Positions 34,031 to 43,489 are shown, counted from the stretch's first letter. The stretch is 64,000 nucleotides of DNA from Acidobacteriaceae bacterium (GCA_003139095.1 PLHW01000008.1:160638-224637), one strand, 5' to 3'. Made by a program: numbers and translations. The notes: generated from the letters alone by a model not told the origin.

Positions 34031-35939
34031 CTCCGGTGCCGGTGAGGCTTGCCGTCTGGGGGCTGTTGCTGGCGCTGTCGCTCACGCTTAGTTGTCCCGT
34101 CCTCGTCCCCGTCTGGGTGGGCGTAAAGGTTACGTCGATGGCGCATTTTTTCTTGGGAGCGAGGCTCGAGCCGCAGGTCTCGGACGAGACGGCAAAATCT
34201 CCCGTCGTCGAGATCGTAATGCCCGTCAGGGCCACGGCCTGATTGTTGGTTAGGGTGAACTTCTTCGCCTTGCTGGTCGTGCCTACCTTTTGTTTGGGGT
34301 AGGTCTCGCTGGCCGGAGTCAGCGTCACCTGCGCGATGCCCGTGCCCGAGAGCGCGACCGTTTGTGGACTGCCCGGCGCATTGTCGGTGAAGGACAGAGT
34401 TCCGGTGCGGGTTCCAGCCTGGGTCGGGGTGAAGGTGACGTTCACCGTACACTTCGCACTTGGCGCCAAGGTGCTGCCGCAGTTCGTGCTCTGGACGGCG
34501 AAATCTCCGCTGGGCGCGATGCTGGCGATGTTAAGGGTCGAGGCTCCAGTGTTGGTGAGGGTGACGGTCTTGGGCTTGCTGGTCACGCCCACGTCGGTCT
34601 TCGGGAATGTAAGAGACGTCGGCGAAAGACTCACGATGGGGCCGCTTGCCGTCACCGTTAGCGATATCGTGGTTTGATTGGTCAAGCTGCCGGAGACGCC
34701 ACTAATGGTGACGGTGGAGGTTCCGAGAGCAGCACCACTCGCGACCGTAAGCGTGAGCGTGCTGGTGGTGGTTGTGGGATTTGGAACGAACTGGGCGGTC
34801 ACTCCATTGGGCAGACCCGAGGCGCTTAAGGTGACTTCGCCGTTAAAACCGTCGGAGTCAGTAACGGTGATAGTGCTTGTGCCGATGTTGCCCTGGGCGA
34901 CGGTGAGCGTGTTTGGATTCGCGGATAAGGAGAACGACGGTGTTGTTCCGAAGAAATCCGACATGGCGGCAGTGGCGTACTGAGTGGGGGGAGATGTGCT
35001 GCAGGCGTCGCCGTACACGGCGGTGAGGCCGAGGCCCTGGAGTAACGTGCAGGCCAGGGCGCCTTCGCCGTAGGAAATACTAGAGACATACGCCAGCTTG
35101 GAATACTTCGGGCTGACCATGGCAATGAAGATCTTGCCGCCGCCGTTCTGGTTGTCATTTCTCGATTCGTCGAAGGTGACAATCAGGAGGTCACCATCAT
35201 CGAAGGTTGGGCCATAACCGGAGGGATCGGTCAACGGCCCGATGACATTGGTCTGCAACCATGTATCCGCGGTGAGGTCAATATGGCCGGGATAGGACGG
35301 GCAATCATGGGCATCGTCGCAGCCGTCGGGCGCAACATAGGTGAGGTTGGGTAAGTTCTTAGCCGCCACGTCGGTAGCGAATTGGCTGAAGGGGACAATG
35401 TTATCCGCCTGCGTTTGGTTGTTATATACATCCGAGTAATAGGGGAACGGATTATGTCGAACGTAGTAGGTGTTGTCACCTGTAAGATCGGTGGGGCAGG
35501 ATTTTGCGACATAGTTTCCGCCTAAGTAGCCGGCATTGGGGATGCACTCGGCGTAAGACTTCCAGGTCAAGCCCTGGGCTAAGAGCTCGCGGACGATGTT
35601 ATCGACGGTACTGGGGAACGGGCAGTCGGAACCGCCGCTGCCGTTGGGATCGCATCCGTCATCGTTGGTTAGAATCTGGCCGCTGATGTCCTCTTCGTAG
35701 TTGCCGATGGAGGGATGCGTGTCAGAGAAGAAGTTGGTGGAATAGCCGTAGGTGTGGCCCAACGCATACAGATTCGGCCAAGTAGCGCTGGTGATGTCAG
35801 AGTAGTTGAGGTTCTCCTCCATTACCCAGATGATGTGATTGAAGTGAGGCGTAGTCTGGGCCAGAGCGGAGGTTGCGCCGAAGGCGGACACGAGCAGAAC
35901 AGCAACGCACACTGCCGAGAACCGAAAGATCGAATGCAT
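34026..35939 (-). CDS. Secreted phosphoesterase-family protein with Ig-like and choice-of-anchor D modules
   Basis: The ATG at 35939 gives 637 residues with a signal peptide (RFSAVCVAVLLVSAFGATSA). Residues about 30-300 resemble the phosphoesterase family (acid phosphatase/phospholipase C-like): NHIIWVMEENLNYSDITS early, then LTYVAPDGCDDAHDCPSYPG and DGDLLIVTFDESRNDNQNGG. An Ig-like module (about 320-430) is followed by two choice-of-anchor D modules of about 90 residues each, which carry SLSPTSLTFPKTDVGVTS and CGSSLAPKKKCAIDVTFTPT. The modules likely anchor or extend the enzyme at the cell surface. Upstream starts in this frame run through the terminator of the next gene, so I rejected them. 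Confidence 0.85.
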   Translation of the reverse strand: MHSIFRFSAVCVAVLLVSAFGATSALAQTTPHFNHIIWVMEENLNYSDITSATWPNLYALGHTYGYSTNFFSDTHPSIGNYEEDISGQILTNDDGCDPNGSGGSDCPFPSTVDNIVRELLAQGLTWKSYAECIPNAGYLGGNYVAKSCPTDLTGDNTYYVRHNPFPYYSDVYNNQTQADNIVPFSQFATDVAAKNLPNLTYVAPDGCDDAHDCPSYPGHIDLTADTWLQTNVIGPLTDPSGYGPTFDDGDLLIVTFDESRNDNQNGGGKIFIAMVSPKYSKLAYVSSISYGEGALACTLLQGLGLTAVYGDACSTSPPTQYATAAMSDFFGTTPSFSLSANPNTLTVAQGNIGTSTITVTDSDGFNGEVTLSASGLPNGVTAQFVPNPTTTTSTLTLTVASGAALGTSTVTISGVSGSLTNQTTISLTVTASGPIVSLSPTSLTFPKTDVGVTSKPKTVTLTNTGASTLNIASIAPSGDFAVQSTNCGSTLAPSAKCTVNVTFTPTQAGTRTGTLSFTDNAPGSPQTVALSGTGIAQVTLTPASETYPKQKVGTTSKAKKFTLTNNQAVALTGITISTTGDFAVSSETCGSSLAPKKKCAIDVTFTPTQTGTRTGQLSVSDSASNSPQTASLTGTGD

Positions 35940-36152
35940 GAAATCCCCTATTGGGTGCCCGGTACCGGGGCACGCTTTTGAATTGAAATTTCTTCTTGTG
36001 CGCAATCTCGCTGCCTTCAAGAAGGGCACCATTGTATGCCAAAGCCCCCGGGCCTGCTCAAGATGAAAAGTTATGCATTCGTGTTGCTGCGAGATTGCGC
36101 AGGAGTGCCTGCTAACGACAGTTGCAGTTCCCGCCTTCCGCGCGTGGCAAAA

Positions 36153-36178
36153 CAAAAGCCGCCCGGACATCGGGCGGC
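36153..36178 (-). terminator. Intrinsic terminator of the FG-GAP gene
   Basis: On the minus strand GCCGCCCG pairs with CGGGCGGC around a five-base loop, followed by TTTTGTTTT. It lies downstream of the minus-strand gene at 36286-38820 and upstream of the phosphoesterase gene, so it probably separates the two transcripts. Confidence 0.85.
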
Positions 36179-36204
36179 TCATTTGTGATCGCCGGGCCGA
36201 CAAG

Positions 36205-36270
36205 GTCTTTGGACGGCACGACTAAAAGTCGTGCCCGTCCCAAACCCGGTTTATGAAACACGCTCTAGTG
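36205..36270. repeat. Palindromic intergenic repeat, GGCACGACTAAAAGTCGTGCC type
   Basis: GGCACGAC..AAAAGTCGTGCC is an inverted repeat, followed by CGTCCCAAACCCGGTTTATG and AAACACGCTCTAG. Its layout parallels the repeat at 33880-34030 (ACTCGTGCC, then TTATAAAACGCGGTCTA), so both belong to one family. Confidence 0.6.
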
Positions 36271-36285
36271 CGCTGTTCGTCGAAG

Positions 36286-38820
36286 CTATTGCACCACCTG
36301 ATCCAGAACCGGGGAGGTGCTCTTGATGCTGGCACCATCCCCCAAGTACTGAGCCGTGATTGGGTGCGTACCTACACCGAGTCTGGATACGGTGAGCGTG
36401 GCGATGCCACCCGTCAACTTCCGCGATCCAAGCGATTTCGTTCCGTCCATGAACTTCACTGCGCCCGTCGGCACAGGACCGGAACTGGTGACTTGCGCCG
36501 TGAACGTGACTGCCTGTCCGTATTGCGACGGATTGAGGGTTGAACTCAGTGCTGTGGCCGTGGCGTACTTCTCGACTTGCTGCTTCACCGACCCGGTACT
36601 CGGATCAAACGTCGCATCGCCCACGTAGGTGGCCTTGATCGTGTGCGTCCTCGCCGCCAGCGCCGAGGTGGTGAAAGTGGCTACGCCACTCGCGGTAGTC
36701 CCGGTTCCAATCGCGGTATTCCCGTCGTAGAAGGTCACCAGTTCGCCATTCGGAATCGCCCCGTGGGCTGACCTGACGGTTGCGCTGAACGTTACCGGCT
36801 GGCCCACGAACGACGGGGATCCCGAGGTGGCCACGACTGTCTTCGATGCGAAGGCCTTATTAATCTGTTCGACTAATACCGAGGATGCGCTGCCAAAGTT
36901 GTTGGCATCGCCTGAGTAGGTAGCGGTGATCGCGTGGTTCCCGGGCGCCGCGTATGTGGTTGTGCAGGCCGCCTGGTTGCCGAGCAACGTCGCCGTTGCG
37001 AAGGTCGCGCCGGCGTCCTGGAACGTCACCGTACCGGTCAAGGCTGCTCCGTACTGGCCGCTCACGGTCGCGGTGTAGGTGATGAGTTGGTTGACACGCG
37101 CCGGATTCGGCGAAGAAACCAGTGAAGTGGTGGTCGCCGCCATATTGACCACTTGGCTGAATGGAGATGACGTGCTGGCGTCGAACTTGAGTGAAACCTG
37201 GTAGGCAGCGGTAATCGCGTGCAGGCCGGCGGTCAACAACGAGGTCGAGAGCGATGCGCTCCCGTTCACTAGAGTCGCGCTGCCGAGTTGGGTTGAGCCG
37301 TCGGAGAAAATCACCGTACCGGTGGGCGTTCCCGAGGCCGAGCTGACCTGGGCCGTGAAGGTAACCTCTTGCCCGAAGAGGGACGGATTCAGCGAGGAAG
37401 CCAGCGTCGTCGTTGTCGGACTGTGGGGTCCGGTGTCGTTCAAGAGCACTCCTATGGTGCCTGGGCCGCAATACGTCGTGGTGCACTGGTTGGCCAGCAA
37501 AAGGTCTGGCAAACCGTCTCCGTTCACGTCGGCAAGGGCTACCCCGAGCGCACTGATCCCACCGGAATCGAATGTGACCGCCGCCTGGAACGTCCCGTCG
37601 CCATTCCCCAGGAGAACACCCGCCGAACCGCGGTCCGTACCGGTGTTCGCCACCGCCACGTCAGGCTTGCCGTCTCCGTTCACATCCTGAACCGCAACCG
37701 ACCTTGGCTCGAACCCGCCGGAGTCGTAGGTTGCCTCCAGTTGAAAGGTGCCATCGCCATTGCCCAGCAACACGCTGACTACGCCGTCGGCGTGACAGGA
37801 GGGTTCAGAGCACTGACTGGTGACGACCAAGTCCAGCTTGTGGTCGCGATTCACATCGGCGATGGCAACCGAACTCGGGGTTAACCCCTCCACGTCGTAG
37901 GTCGCGGGAGGCTGGAAGGTGCCGTTACCATTGCCCAGCAATACAGCCGCAACACCGGAGGTCCAACCGGCGCTGCCCAACTCTCCCACGACGAGGTCCG
38001 GTTTGGCATCCCCGTTCAGATCCGCGATGGCGACCGCGGCCGGGTAGTCCCCTCCGGAATCGTAGGTGACCACCGGCTGAAAGGTGCCGTCACCATTGCC
38101 CAGGAGAACACCCACGAGTCCGGGATAATAACCGCAACTCTGCCCGTGGGACACACAATTGGTCACCACCAAGTCGGGCTTCCCGTCGCCATTGACGTCG
38201 CCCGCGGCGACCGCTAAGGGATAATCCCCGCCCGAGTCATAGGTAACCGCCGTCTGAAACGTACCGTCACCATTGCCCAGGAGGACTGCTACATACCCAG
38301 CACAATTACTGCCTGTGCAACCCGTCACCACAAGATCGGGTATGCCGTCGCCGTTCACATCCCTAACCGCAAGGTAGCCGCTGGAGCCACCGACATCCAG
38401 GGCCGCCTGAAAGGTACCGTCCCCGTTGCCCAACAGCACCTCGACCGAGCCCGAGGTCGCGACTACCAGGTCGGGCTTGCCGTCTCCATTTACATCCGCG
38501 ACCGCGACCGTCACGGCGCTGCCCGTGTCATAAGCCACCGCCGGGAGGAAGAGCGGCGGGTTCTCGTCCAGCGGAACCGCACAATGCCGTTTTGTATGCG
38601 AAGGGCCTACCGCAGAACGCCCAGCGGTATCCGTAGATGACGTGAACGTTTGCGCGACCGCGGCGGCCCGCGCCGGAGGCAACACGGTGTTTGACCGCCC
38701 AGTCGTCTGCCCTGCGCCGGACGTTTGCGCCAGCACGGCAGCCGTGAACAAGATCATCAGAATTACGAAGAAAGGGAGAACAACCCGGCGAGAATGATTA
38801 CGACCAAACTTGCGTTTCAT
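36286..38820 (-). CDS. Secreted FG-GAP (VCBS) repeat protein with Ig-like repeats
   Basis: An 844-residue protein with a signal/anchor (about 12-32, LPFFVILMILFTAAVLAQ). About six FG-GAP repeats follow at about 95-440, each with 'DVNGDGKPDLVV' and 'VLLGNGDGTFQ' lines; these are calcium-binding propeller blades like those of integrin. Four Ig-like beta domains (Big-3-type) follow at about 450-835, such as SSLNPSLFGQEVTFTAQVSS and SSTLNPSQYGQAVTFTAQVT. It is a likely adhesion or surface protein. Its ribosome site is strong (AAGGGGGTTTGCC). No enzyme domain is visible. Confidence 0.92.
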   Translation of the reverse strand: MKRKFGRNHSRRVVLPFFVILMILFTAAVLAQTSGAGQTTGRSNTVLPPARAAAVAQTFTSSTDTAGRSAVGPSHTKRHCAVPLDENPPLFLPAVAYDTGSAVTVAVADVNGDGKPDLVVATSGSVEVLLGNGDGTFQAALDVGGSSGYLAVRDVNGDGIPDLVVTGCTGSNCAGYVAVLLGNGDGTFQTAVTYDSGGDYPLAVAAGDVNGDGKPDLVVTNCVSHGQSCGYYPGLVGVLLGNGDGTFQPVVTYDSGGDYPAAVAIADLNGDAKPDLVVGELGSAGWTSGVAAVLLGNGNGTFQPPATYDVEGLTPSSVAIADVNRDHKLDLVVTSQCSEPSCHADGVVSVLLGNGDGTFQLEATYDSGGFEPRSVAVQDVNGDGKPDVAVANTGTDRGSAGVLLGNGDGTFQAAVTFDSGGISALGVALADVNGDGLPDLLLANQCTTTYCGPGTIGVLLNDTGPHSPTTTTLASSLNPSLFGQEVTFTAQVSSASGTPTGTVIFSDGSTQLGSATLVNGSASLSTSLLTAGLHAITAAYQVSLKFDASTSSPFSQVVNMAATTTSLVSSPNPARVNQLITYTATVSGQYGAALTGTVTFQDAGATFATATLLGNQAACTTTYAAPGNHAITATYSGDANNFGSASSVLVEQINKAFASKTVVATSGSPSFVGQPVTFSATVRSAHGAIPNGELVTFYDGNTAIGTGTTASGVATFTTSALAARTHTIKATYVGDATFDPSTGSVKQQVEKYATATALSSTLNPSQYGQAVTFTAQVTSSGPVPTGAVKFMDGTKSLGSRKLTGGIATLTVSRLGVGTHPITAQYLGDGASIKSTSPVLDQVVQ

Positions 38821-39327
38821 GGCAAACCCCCTTTCATGGAGGAAGAGTGGAAACCGTGTTTGGGGTCGCTCATTCTGCGACGAGCGTTCTCATCCTCGAA
38901 CGGCGCGGCCCAAGCCAGAGAGTCGTAGCAATACGCCAATTGCCAAGAGGGTCTAACGTTCAGTTCTCGTCTCAGGGGGTGTGCATACAGGTGTACATAC
39001 AGAGGGGAGCCTGCTCTTCGGAGAGGCGAGACGAGATAATTAGCCCACGAATGAGGGCACGTTGTCAGTGACATGGGGGACATTTTGATGGGCGGGGATG
39101 GCCAGGGAGCCACCGAGCAGAGCGCGGGCAGGCGGATAGTTGTTGAAATATCGCGATAGGGCTCATCGACCTTCAAAAGGCGGGCGGGACTGACGGTGAG
39201 CTCCCTCGAGCCGGATTGCTGCGGGATGCGCATGGCAATCTCTATGGCACCACCACGTCGGGCGGTGGCCCCTCGTGCGACGCCCACGCCGCATGCGGGT
39301 AGTGTTCGAGGTGACGCCGTAGTCTTG
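38821..39327. other. Intergenic stretch
   Basis: About 500 bases between two minus-strand genes. A direct repeat ATACAGGTGTACATACAG lies near 38984-39001. The 3' half contains the pseudogene fragment described separately. The remainder shows no credible gene. Confidence 0.45.
39171..39322 (+). pseudogene. Fragment of a GloVer-type tandem-repeat surface protein, frameshifted
   Basis: The plus strand reads KAGGTDGELPRAGLLRDAHG, then NLYGTTTSGGGPSCDAHAAC, then a stop at 39300-39302. Dropping to the next frame gives VFEVTP and a stop at 39320-39322. This is the conserved 'DG..P.aGL..D..GNLYGTT..GG..CG.VFE' unit of secreted choice-of-anchor tandem (GloVer) proteins common in Acidobacteria. One base lost after CG explains the shift. 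No start or upstream repeats remain, so it is a gene relic. Confidence 0.68.
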
Positions 39328-39852
39328 TTACTTTTTCGCGGGAATCGTTGTTGCGCCGGCGTTCGATACATCCTTGAACGGGGGTGAACCCGGCTGTCCA
39401 GTGAGTTGGCAGCTCAGGTAACCGTAGTTATCGCCGTACACGATGCCCTCGGTGACGGCAAACCCGATCCAACCATACTTGCCGGAATAACGACCATTCT
39501 TGAACGTCGAGCACTTCAGGTCCGTGACTACGTACCACTGAAGACCCGTGAAAGTCAGCGAGAACGCATCGTAAATGTCGTCAGCGTAGGTGACCCCCTT
39601 CACGACAAAACCAGCAGGGTTGCCAGATGCCGAAATGCCGCCGCTGGTGCCAACAATATCTCCATTGATGTTGCCGCCGCACAAGATGAGGATGTCCACG
39701 CCTTCCCACACGGCACGGTAAGCTTCGGCGAGAACTTCATAGTTGCAATACAGGTAGCTGCCGTCAACGGACGCGAAGCCAAACGTTTGGGAAGAGGCGA
39801 AGCTGGAGAGGAGCACCAATAGTACGATAATCATCAAGCTTCTCGGCTTCAT
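39328..39852 (-). CDS. Secreted protein of unknown function
   Basis: The ATG at 39852 has a very strong ribosome site (AGGAGGCACTTCA) and gives 174 residues; the longer frame lacks it. A signal peptide (about 2-22, LMIIVLLVLLSSFASS) is followed by a small beta-rich domain with TFGFASVDGSYLYCNYEVLA, then AVWEGVDILILCGGNINGDI and a lone Cys pair (LKCSTFK, YLSCQL). I recognise no family. It stands near a gene relic and is not obviously in an operon. Confidence 0.68.
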   Translation of the reverse strand: MKPRSLMIIVLLVLLSSFASSQTFGFASVDGSYLYCNYEVLAEAYRAVWEGVDILILCGGNINGDIVGTSGGISASGNPAGFVVKGVTYADDIYDAFSLTFTGLQWYVVTDLKCSTFKNGRYSGKYGWIGFAVTEGIVYGDNYGYLSCQLTGQPGSPPFKDVSNAGATTIPAKK

Positions 39853-40092
39853 TGAAGTGCCTCCTGAACGCTTTGTCAGTCCAGGCCGGATAACCATGGA
39901 CTGCAATGGTTAGCGTTGGCGTAACATTTCGAATACGCTCATCGGCCCGTCGGGCCAATTCTTAATGGGTGTAATTGATTCCATGACAATGTCGGCTTCC
40001 AGGCACGGGTGAGCTTTGGTAGTGCAAACCAACCCAGGCTCGGTTGTGGTTGAGGTGAAGGAACATCGATGTTTCACCAATCGAAATAGAAC

Positions 40093-41550
40093 TCAACCCT
40101 TTTCGACACCCACAGAAAACTGTTGCTTCGACAATCGTTCCGCGACGTGTTCGATGATTTCCTTATAAACGAAATCGTTGCGCAGGCTGGTGAAGTTAGA
40201 GTCGCGGTTCAGATGAAGCAGACCGACGTCGCGCTTCGCGTAGGCTGCTTGCAAGTTGTGCAAGGCATCTTGTTTTTTGCCAAGCAAGACGCAGGTTGTG
40301 GCTAATTCGTAGGCGGACCCTAACCCGCGATCGACCATCTGCTTCTGCACCGGGAGCATGCTTTCCCGCATGCCGGCTAACCCGCCCACGGCATAACCCT
40401 TCTCGGCGGCGGCGGCCACGGCCAGACCGCCTTCGTCGTGGCGCAGTTGTGCCGCCTGTTTTGATTCGGACAAGAAGTTCGGGTAATCCTCGCGATCGAG
40501 GAAGATCGCAGCCAAATACCCATGCGTCGTCGCCAAAGCGGGATCGGTAGATTCCAACTGCTTGAGGAGGGCGAATGCTTCGTTCTTTCTCCCCGCATTG
40601 AAGAGAATCCAGCCTTTGTCGGCCTGGATAGTGGTGGAGGCAGGATCAATGATGCGGGCCTGCTCAATCTGGTCGAGAGCTTCGGAATAGCGAGCGGAGG
40701 CTAGCAAGAACGTGGCATACCAGTGGTGACCCTGCACGAAGTTCGGGTCGAGTTCCAGTGCGCGTTTGTATTCGCGTTCGGCCGTCCGGGGATCCCAATT
40801 CCAGTAGAAGCTGGAAAACGCCAGGGAAGTGTGGGCTCCAGGTGAAGTCTCGTCGAGTTCGACCGCCCTTTGGGCGGCGGCCAGCGCACGGGGATAAGCC
40901 TCTTCCGCGGGCATGACACTGAACTCACGAAGCAGGTTGTAGCTGTCGGCCAATCCAACATAGGCCTCGGCGTAGCTCGGATCTTTGACGATGGCCTGCG
41001 TGAAATAATCGACAGCATTGTTGAGATCTTTGGGAGTGCGCTTGGTCCAGTGATACTCGCCCTTGAGATACAACTCCTGCGCCTCGGGGTTGGGTGTGTG
41101 TCGGGCGGCGAGGGCGTTCTTGTAATGCGGTTCACGCTGGCTGAACGAGAAGAGGGCGATCAATCCGGCGACGACAACCAAGGGTGCGAGCCAAACCGCA
41201 ATGCTGGCGAATGAAGGAAGGAACGGGGCGGGAACAGGCGGCAGGTCCGGAGCCGGGGACAGCGCGACCAGGCCTTTCGGAAGTTCGAGTTTTTCCCTGT
41301 GAGCTACCGACTCGGTTTTTTCGGAGTCTGCGGACTCTAATTCGTCGCCTCGTCCTTTGAGCCACTCGCGCAGTTCATGGGTGTAGGCAAACACACCCCC
41401 GCGGCCGCCGCCGGGAACGCGGTGGACGGGCAGGGCTCGCTCCTTTTCCCAGCGACGAACGGTGCGCCCGTCGCGGCTGAAGAAGGCAGCGATTTCCTTC
41501 CAAGAATCAAGGCGCTGATTGGCTAACTGACGCGCAGAACTATCGCCCAT
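40093..41550 (-). CDS. Membrane-anchored HTH + TPR regulator-like protein
   Basis: The ATG at 41550 gives 485 residues; ATGs further upstream at 41661 and 41712 are possible but would bring the start close to or over the divergent gene's leader. An N-terminal excisionase/MerR-like DNA-binding segment is clear: LDSWKEIAAFFSRDGRTVRR, WEKERALPVHRVPGG then GGVFAYTHELREWL. One helix at about 118-140 (ASIAVWLAPLVVVAGLIALF) crosses the membrane. The rest (about 150-475) is TPR, such as AEAYVGLADSYNLLREFSVM. The layout resembles CadC-type one-component sensors common in Acidobacteria. It is divergent to the kelch gene, which it may regulate. Confidence 0.85.
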   Translation of the reverse strand: MGDSSARQLANQRLDSWKEIAAFFSRDGRTVRRWEKERALPVHRVPGGGRGGVFAYTHELREWLKGRGDELESADSEKTESVAHREKLELPKGLVALSPAPDLPPVPAPFLPSFASIAVWLAPLVVVAGLIALFSFSQREPHYKNALAARHTPNPEAQELYLKGEYHWTKRTPKDLNNAVDYFTQAIVKDPSYAEAYVGLADSYNLLREFSVMPAEEAYPRALAAAQRAVELDETSPGAHTSLAFSSFYWNWDPRTAEREYKRALELDPNFVQGHHWYATFLLASARYSEALDQIEQARIIDPASTTIQADKGWILFNAGRKNEAFALLKQLESTDPALATTHGYLAAIFLDREDYPNFLSESKQAAQLRHDEGGLAVAAAAEKGYAVGGLAGMRESMLPVQKQMVDRGLGSAYELATTCVLLGKKQDALHNLQAAYAKRDVGLLHLNRDSNFTSLRNDFVYKEIIEHVAERLSKQQFSVGVEKG

Positions 41551-41874
41551 CCTGTAATGCCCACTACTGTCCGTTGTTGTCCGTTGCGGGGGAGAGAGAC
41601 TTCCGCCATTATACGCGGAGGATGAGGATCGAAATCCCCATTTTGACCAGTCTGCGTTCATTTTGAGCAAGTCGGATTGCAGGGCCAGAAAGAAGACTTG
41701 CCGTCCCCCCACGTAAGCGCATTTGAATCAACGTCTTTGCATGGGCAGCCGAGGCGAGAACCCGATGGGAGGGCGTTTGTGGTGCGCTCCCAAGCCTGGT
41801 CCGCCCGGCGAATTTTGCGGTTAACGATTCCAACAGTACGAGCAGGAAATATCTCGCTCGTAGGAGGCTTTCAC

Positions 41875-42906
41875 ATGTATTGCAGCAATCGCAGGACAAG
41901 CAAGAGAACTAGCATGGCCGCATCTGCGCTCACCATGCTCACCCTTTTCATCCTCACAGCCATAGCCTCCCTCCCGCTGCTTGCCCAGACCGAGTCCCCA
42001 GCCAGCCAGACCCCCGCCGTCACCCACAATACGTGGACCAGCGGCGCGGCCCTGCCAATCCCCGTCGCCGCTGCGGCCTCGGCAGTGGTCAAGAACGAGA
42101 TCTACCTGGTCGGCGGCAATGACGCGACAGAGGAGGTCGCCGACGTGCAAATCTACAATCCTGCGACCAACACCTGGAGTACTGGTGTGTCTTATCCAGT
42201 GGCCATCTCAGGGGCGAGCGCTGCCGTGGTGAAAAACGTTTTATACGTGTTTGGGGGATCCCCCGGCCAAGGTTTGCCCACGAACGCCGTGTATGCGTTT
42301 AACCCCAAAACCAAGACCTGGACTGCCCTGGCGAACATGCCGACGGCAAGGTGGTTAACCGCGGCGGTGGTTGAGAAGAACATCATTTATGTCTTCGGCG
42401 GCATCGCGAGCCCCACCGACTTCCTCGCGACAGTCGAGAGCTACAATCCTGCCACCAATACCTGGACCGAAGAGACGCCGATGTTAGAGAACAAACAAGG
42501 ACCTGCCGCCGGTCTGCTCGGAACCACGATCATGGTTACCGACGGTGGCTCTGAGCCCGGCCAAATCACCGGCGCCAGCGAGGGCTACGACGCAGCCACC
42601 AACACCTGGGAGAGACTCGCCGTCGATCCTGAAGCGCGCGTTGTATCCTGCTTCGGATCTATCGGTGCTAAGTTCTATGACGCCGGCGGCTATCTCAACA
42701 ATGCCGGGCCGGCAACCACTGTGAACGAGTCCTTCGATCTGTCGAAAGGATTTGGACAAGGACTATGGACGACGGCGCTCGCACCCATGCCCCAGGGAAC
42801 CTTTGAAGGCAGTTCCGCGGTCTACAAAAAACAGCTCTATTGCATCGGCGGCTTTGCTAACTTTAACGGAGCCCCAATCAACAACGTGCAGATTTATCAG
42901 CCCTAG
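41875..42906 (+). CDS. Secreted kelch-repeat protein
   Basis: The ATG at 41875 has a good ribosome site (TAGGAGGCTTTCAC) and gives 343 residues; an earlier ATG at 41677 lacks one. A signal peptide lies at about 16-39 (ASALTMLTLFILTAIASLPL, cleaved near LAQTES). Five or six kelch motifs follow, with 'YLVGGND', 'VFGGSPG', 'VFGGIASPT' and 'YCIGGFANFN', each after a 'YNPATNTW' or 'FNPKTKTW' strand, forming a beta-propeller. The function is binding rather than catalysis, as far as motifs show. It is transcribed away from the HTH-TPR gene. Confidence 0.9.
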   Translation: MYCSNRRTSKRTSMAASALTMLTLFILTAIASLPLLAQTESPASQTPAVTHNTWTSGAALPIPVAAAASAVVKNEIYLVGGNDATEEVADVQIYNPATNTWSTGVSYPVAISGASAAVVKNVLYVFGGSPGQGLPTNAVYAFNPKTKTWTALANMPTARWLTAAVVEKNIIYVFGGIASPTDFLATVESYNPATNTWTEETPMLENKQGPAAGLLGTTIMVTDGGSEPGQITGASEGYDAATNTWERLAVDPEARVVSCFGSIGAKFYDAGGYLNNAGPATTVNESFDLSKGFGQGLWTTALAPMPQGTFEGSSAVYKKQLYCIGGFANFNGAPINNVQIYQP

Positions 42907-42939
42907 AAGTCGCGGGTTTGGTCGGCCAGCGGTTTGCCC

Positions 42940-43024
42940 GGAAGCGCTAGTTCCAGGCAACCGCCTTTCCTGTCAAGTCGGCGCCACGCCAGGTTGCGGC
43001 ACCGTCTTTGAGCTAGCACGTTAG
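42940..43024 (+). pseudogene. Relic of a GloVer-type tandem-repeat protein
   Basis: Just after the kelch gene, the plus strand in one frame reads GNRLSCQVGATPGCGTVFEL and then AR and a stop at 43024. This matches the unit end 'GN.yg...GGAT.GCGTVFEL' of the same family as the relic at 39171-39322. The upstream part of the gene is missing and several unit residues have changed. It is inferred from the short match only. Confidence 0.55.
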
Positions 43025-43270
43025 CCGTTTTCAGCTTGCCAAACTATACGCCGGATCGTTGGCGACAAATCTCTATTACACCGATAACAACCGGATGGCG
43101 GCGGCCTCTAGAGTGGACACAGATGAGGATTCAGAGTAGGGTCGAAGGTGAGTGAGCAGTTCCTCTCCTCTTTCAGGTCCTCTGAACTAGGCAGTTCATC
43201 TGAAGTGCCTTCCACTTAGTGTCAACTCATTCGTGCCAACTTATTAGTGCCAACTCAAGAGGTGCCTTAA
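43025..43270. other. Intergenic stretch with short direct repeats
   Basis: Near 43206-43260 the word TGCCAACT occurs twice (CGTGCCAACTTATTAG, GTGCCAACTCA), with related GTGCCTT and GTGTCAACTC words close by. They lie just before the DUF2934 gene and could be binding sites, but this is only pattern resemblance. Nothing else stands out. Confidence 0.35.
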
Positions 43271-43489
43271 ATGTCCAATACCAACGCGCACAAGCAATCG
43301 AAACCGAACGTCGCCGCCACCCCGAAGAACACGCCAGCCAAACTGGCGGTGATGCCAAACACGGTCCCAACACAGGACAGAGTGAATAAGCGTGCCTACG
43401 AACTATATGAAAATCGTGGCTGCGAACAAGGCCAAGACAAGCACGACTGGTTCCAGGCCGAACTGGAGCTCTCGAAGGCACGGAGTTAG
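43271..43489 (+). CDS. DUF2934 domain protein
   Basis: A 72-residue protein. The C-terminal half has the DUF2934 pattern: RVNKRAYELYENRGCEQGQD then DWFQAELEL, matching 'rAyelye.rG...g.d..dW.qAE.El'. The N-terminal half is basic and disordered. The function of the domain is unknown; it is common in soil Acidobacteria and Proteobacteria. It is preceded by short direct repeats. Confidence 0.85.
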   Translation: MSNTNAHKQSKPNVAATPKNTPAKLAVMPNTVPTQDRVNKRAYELYENRGCEQGQDKHDWFQAELELSKARS

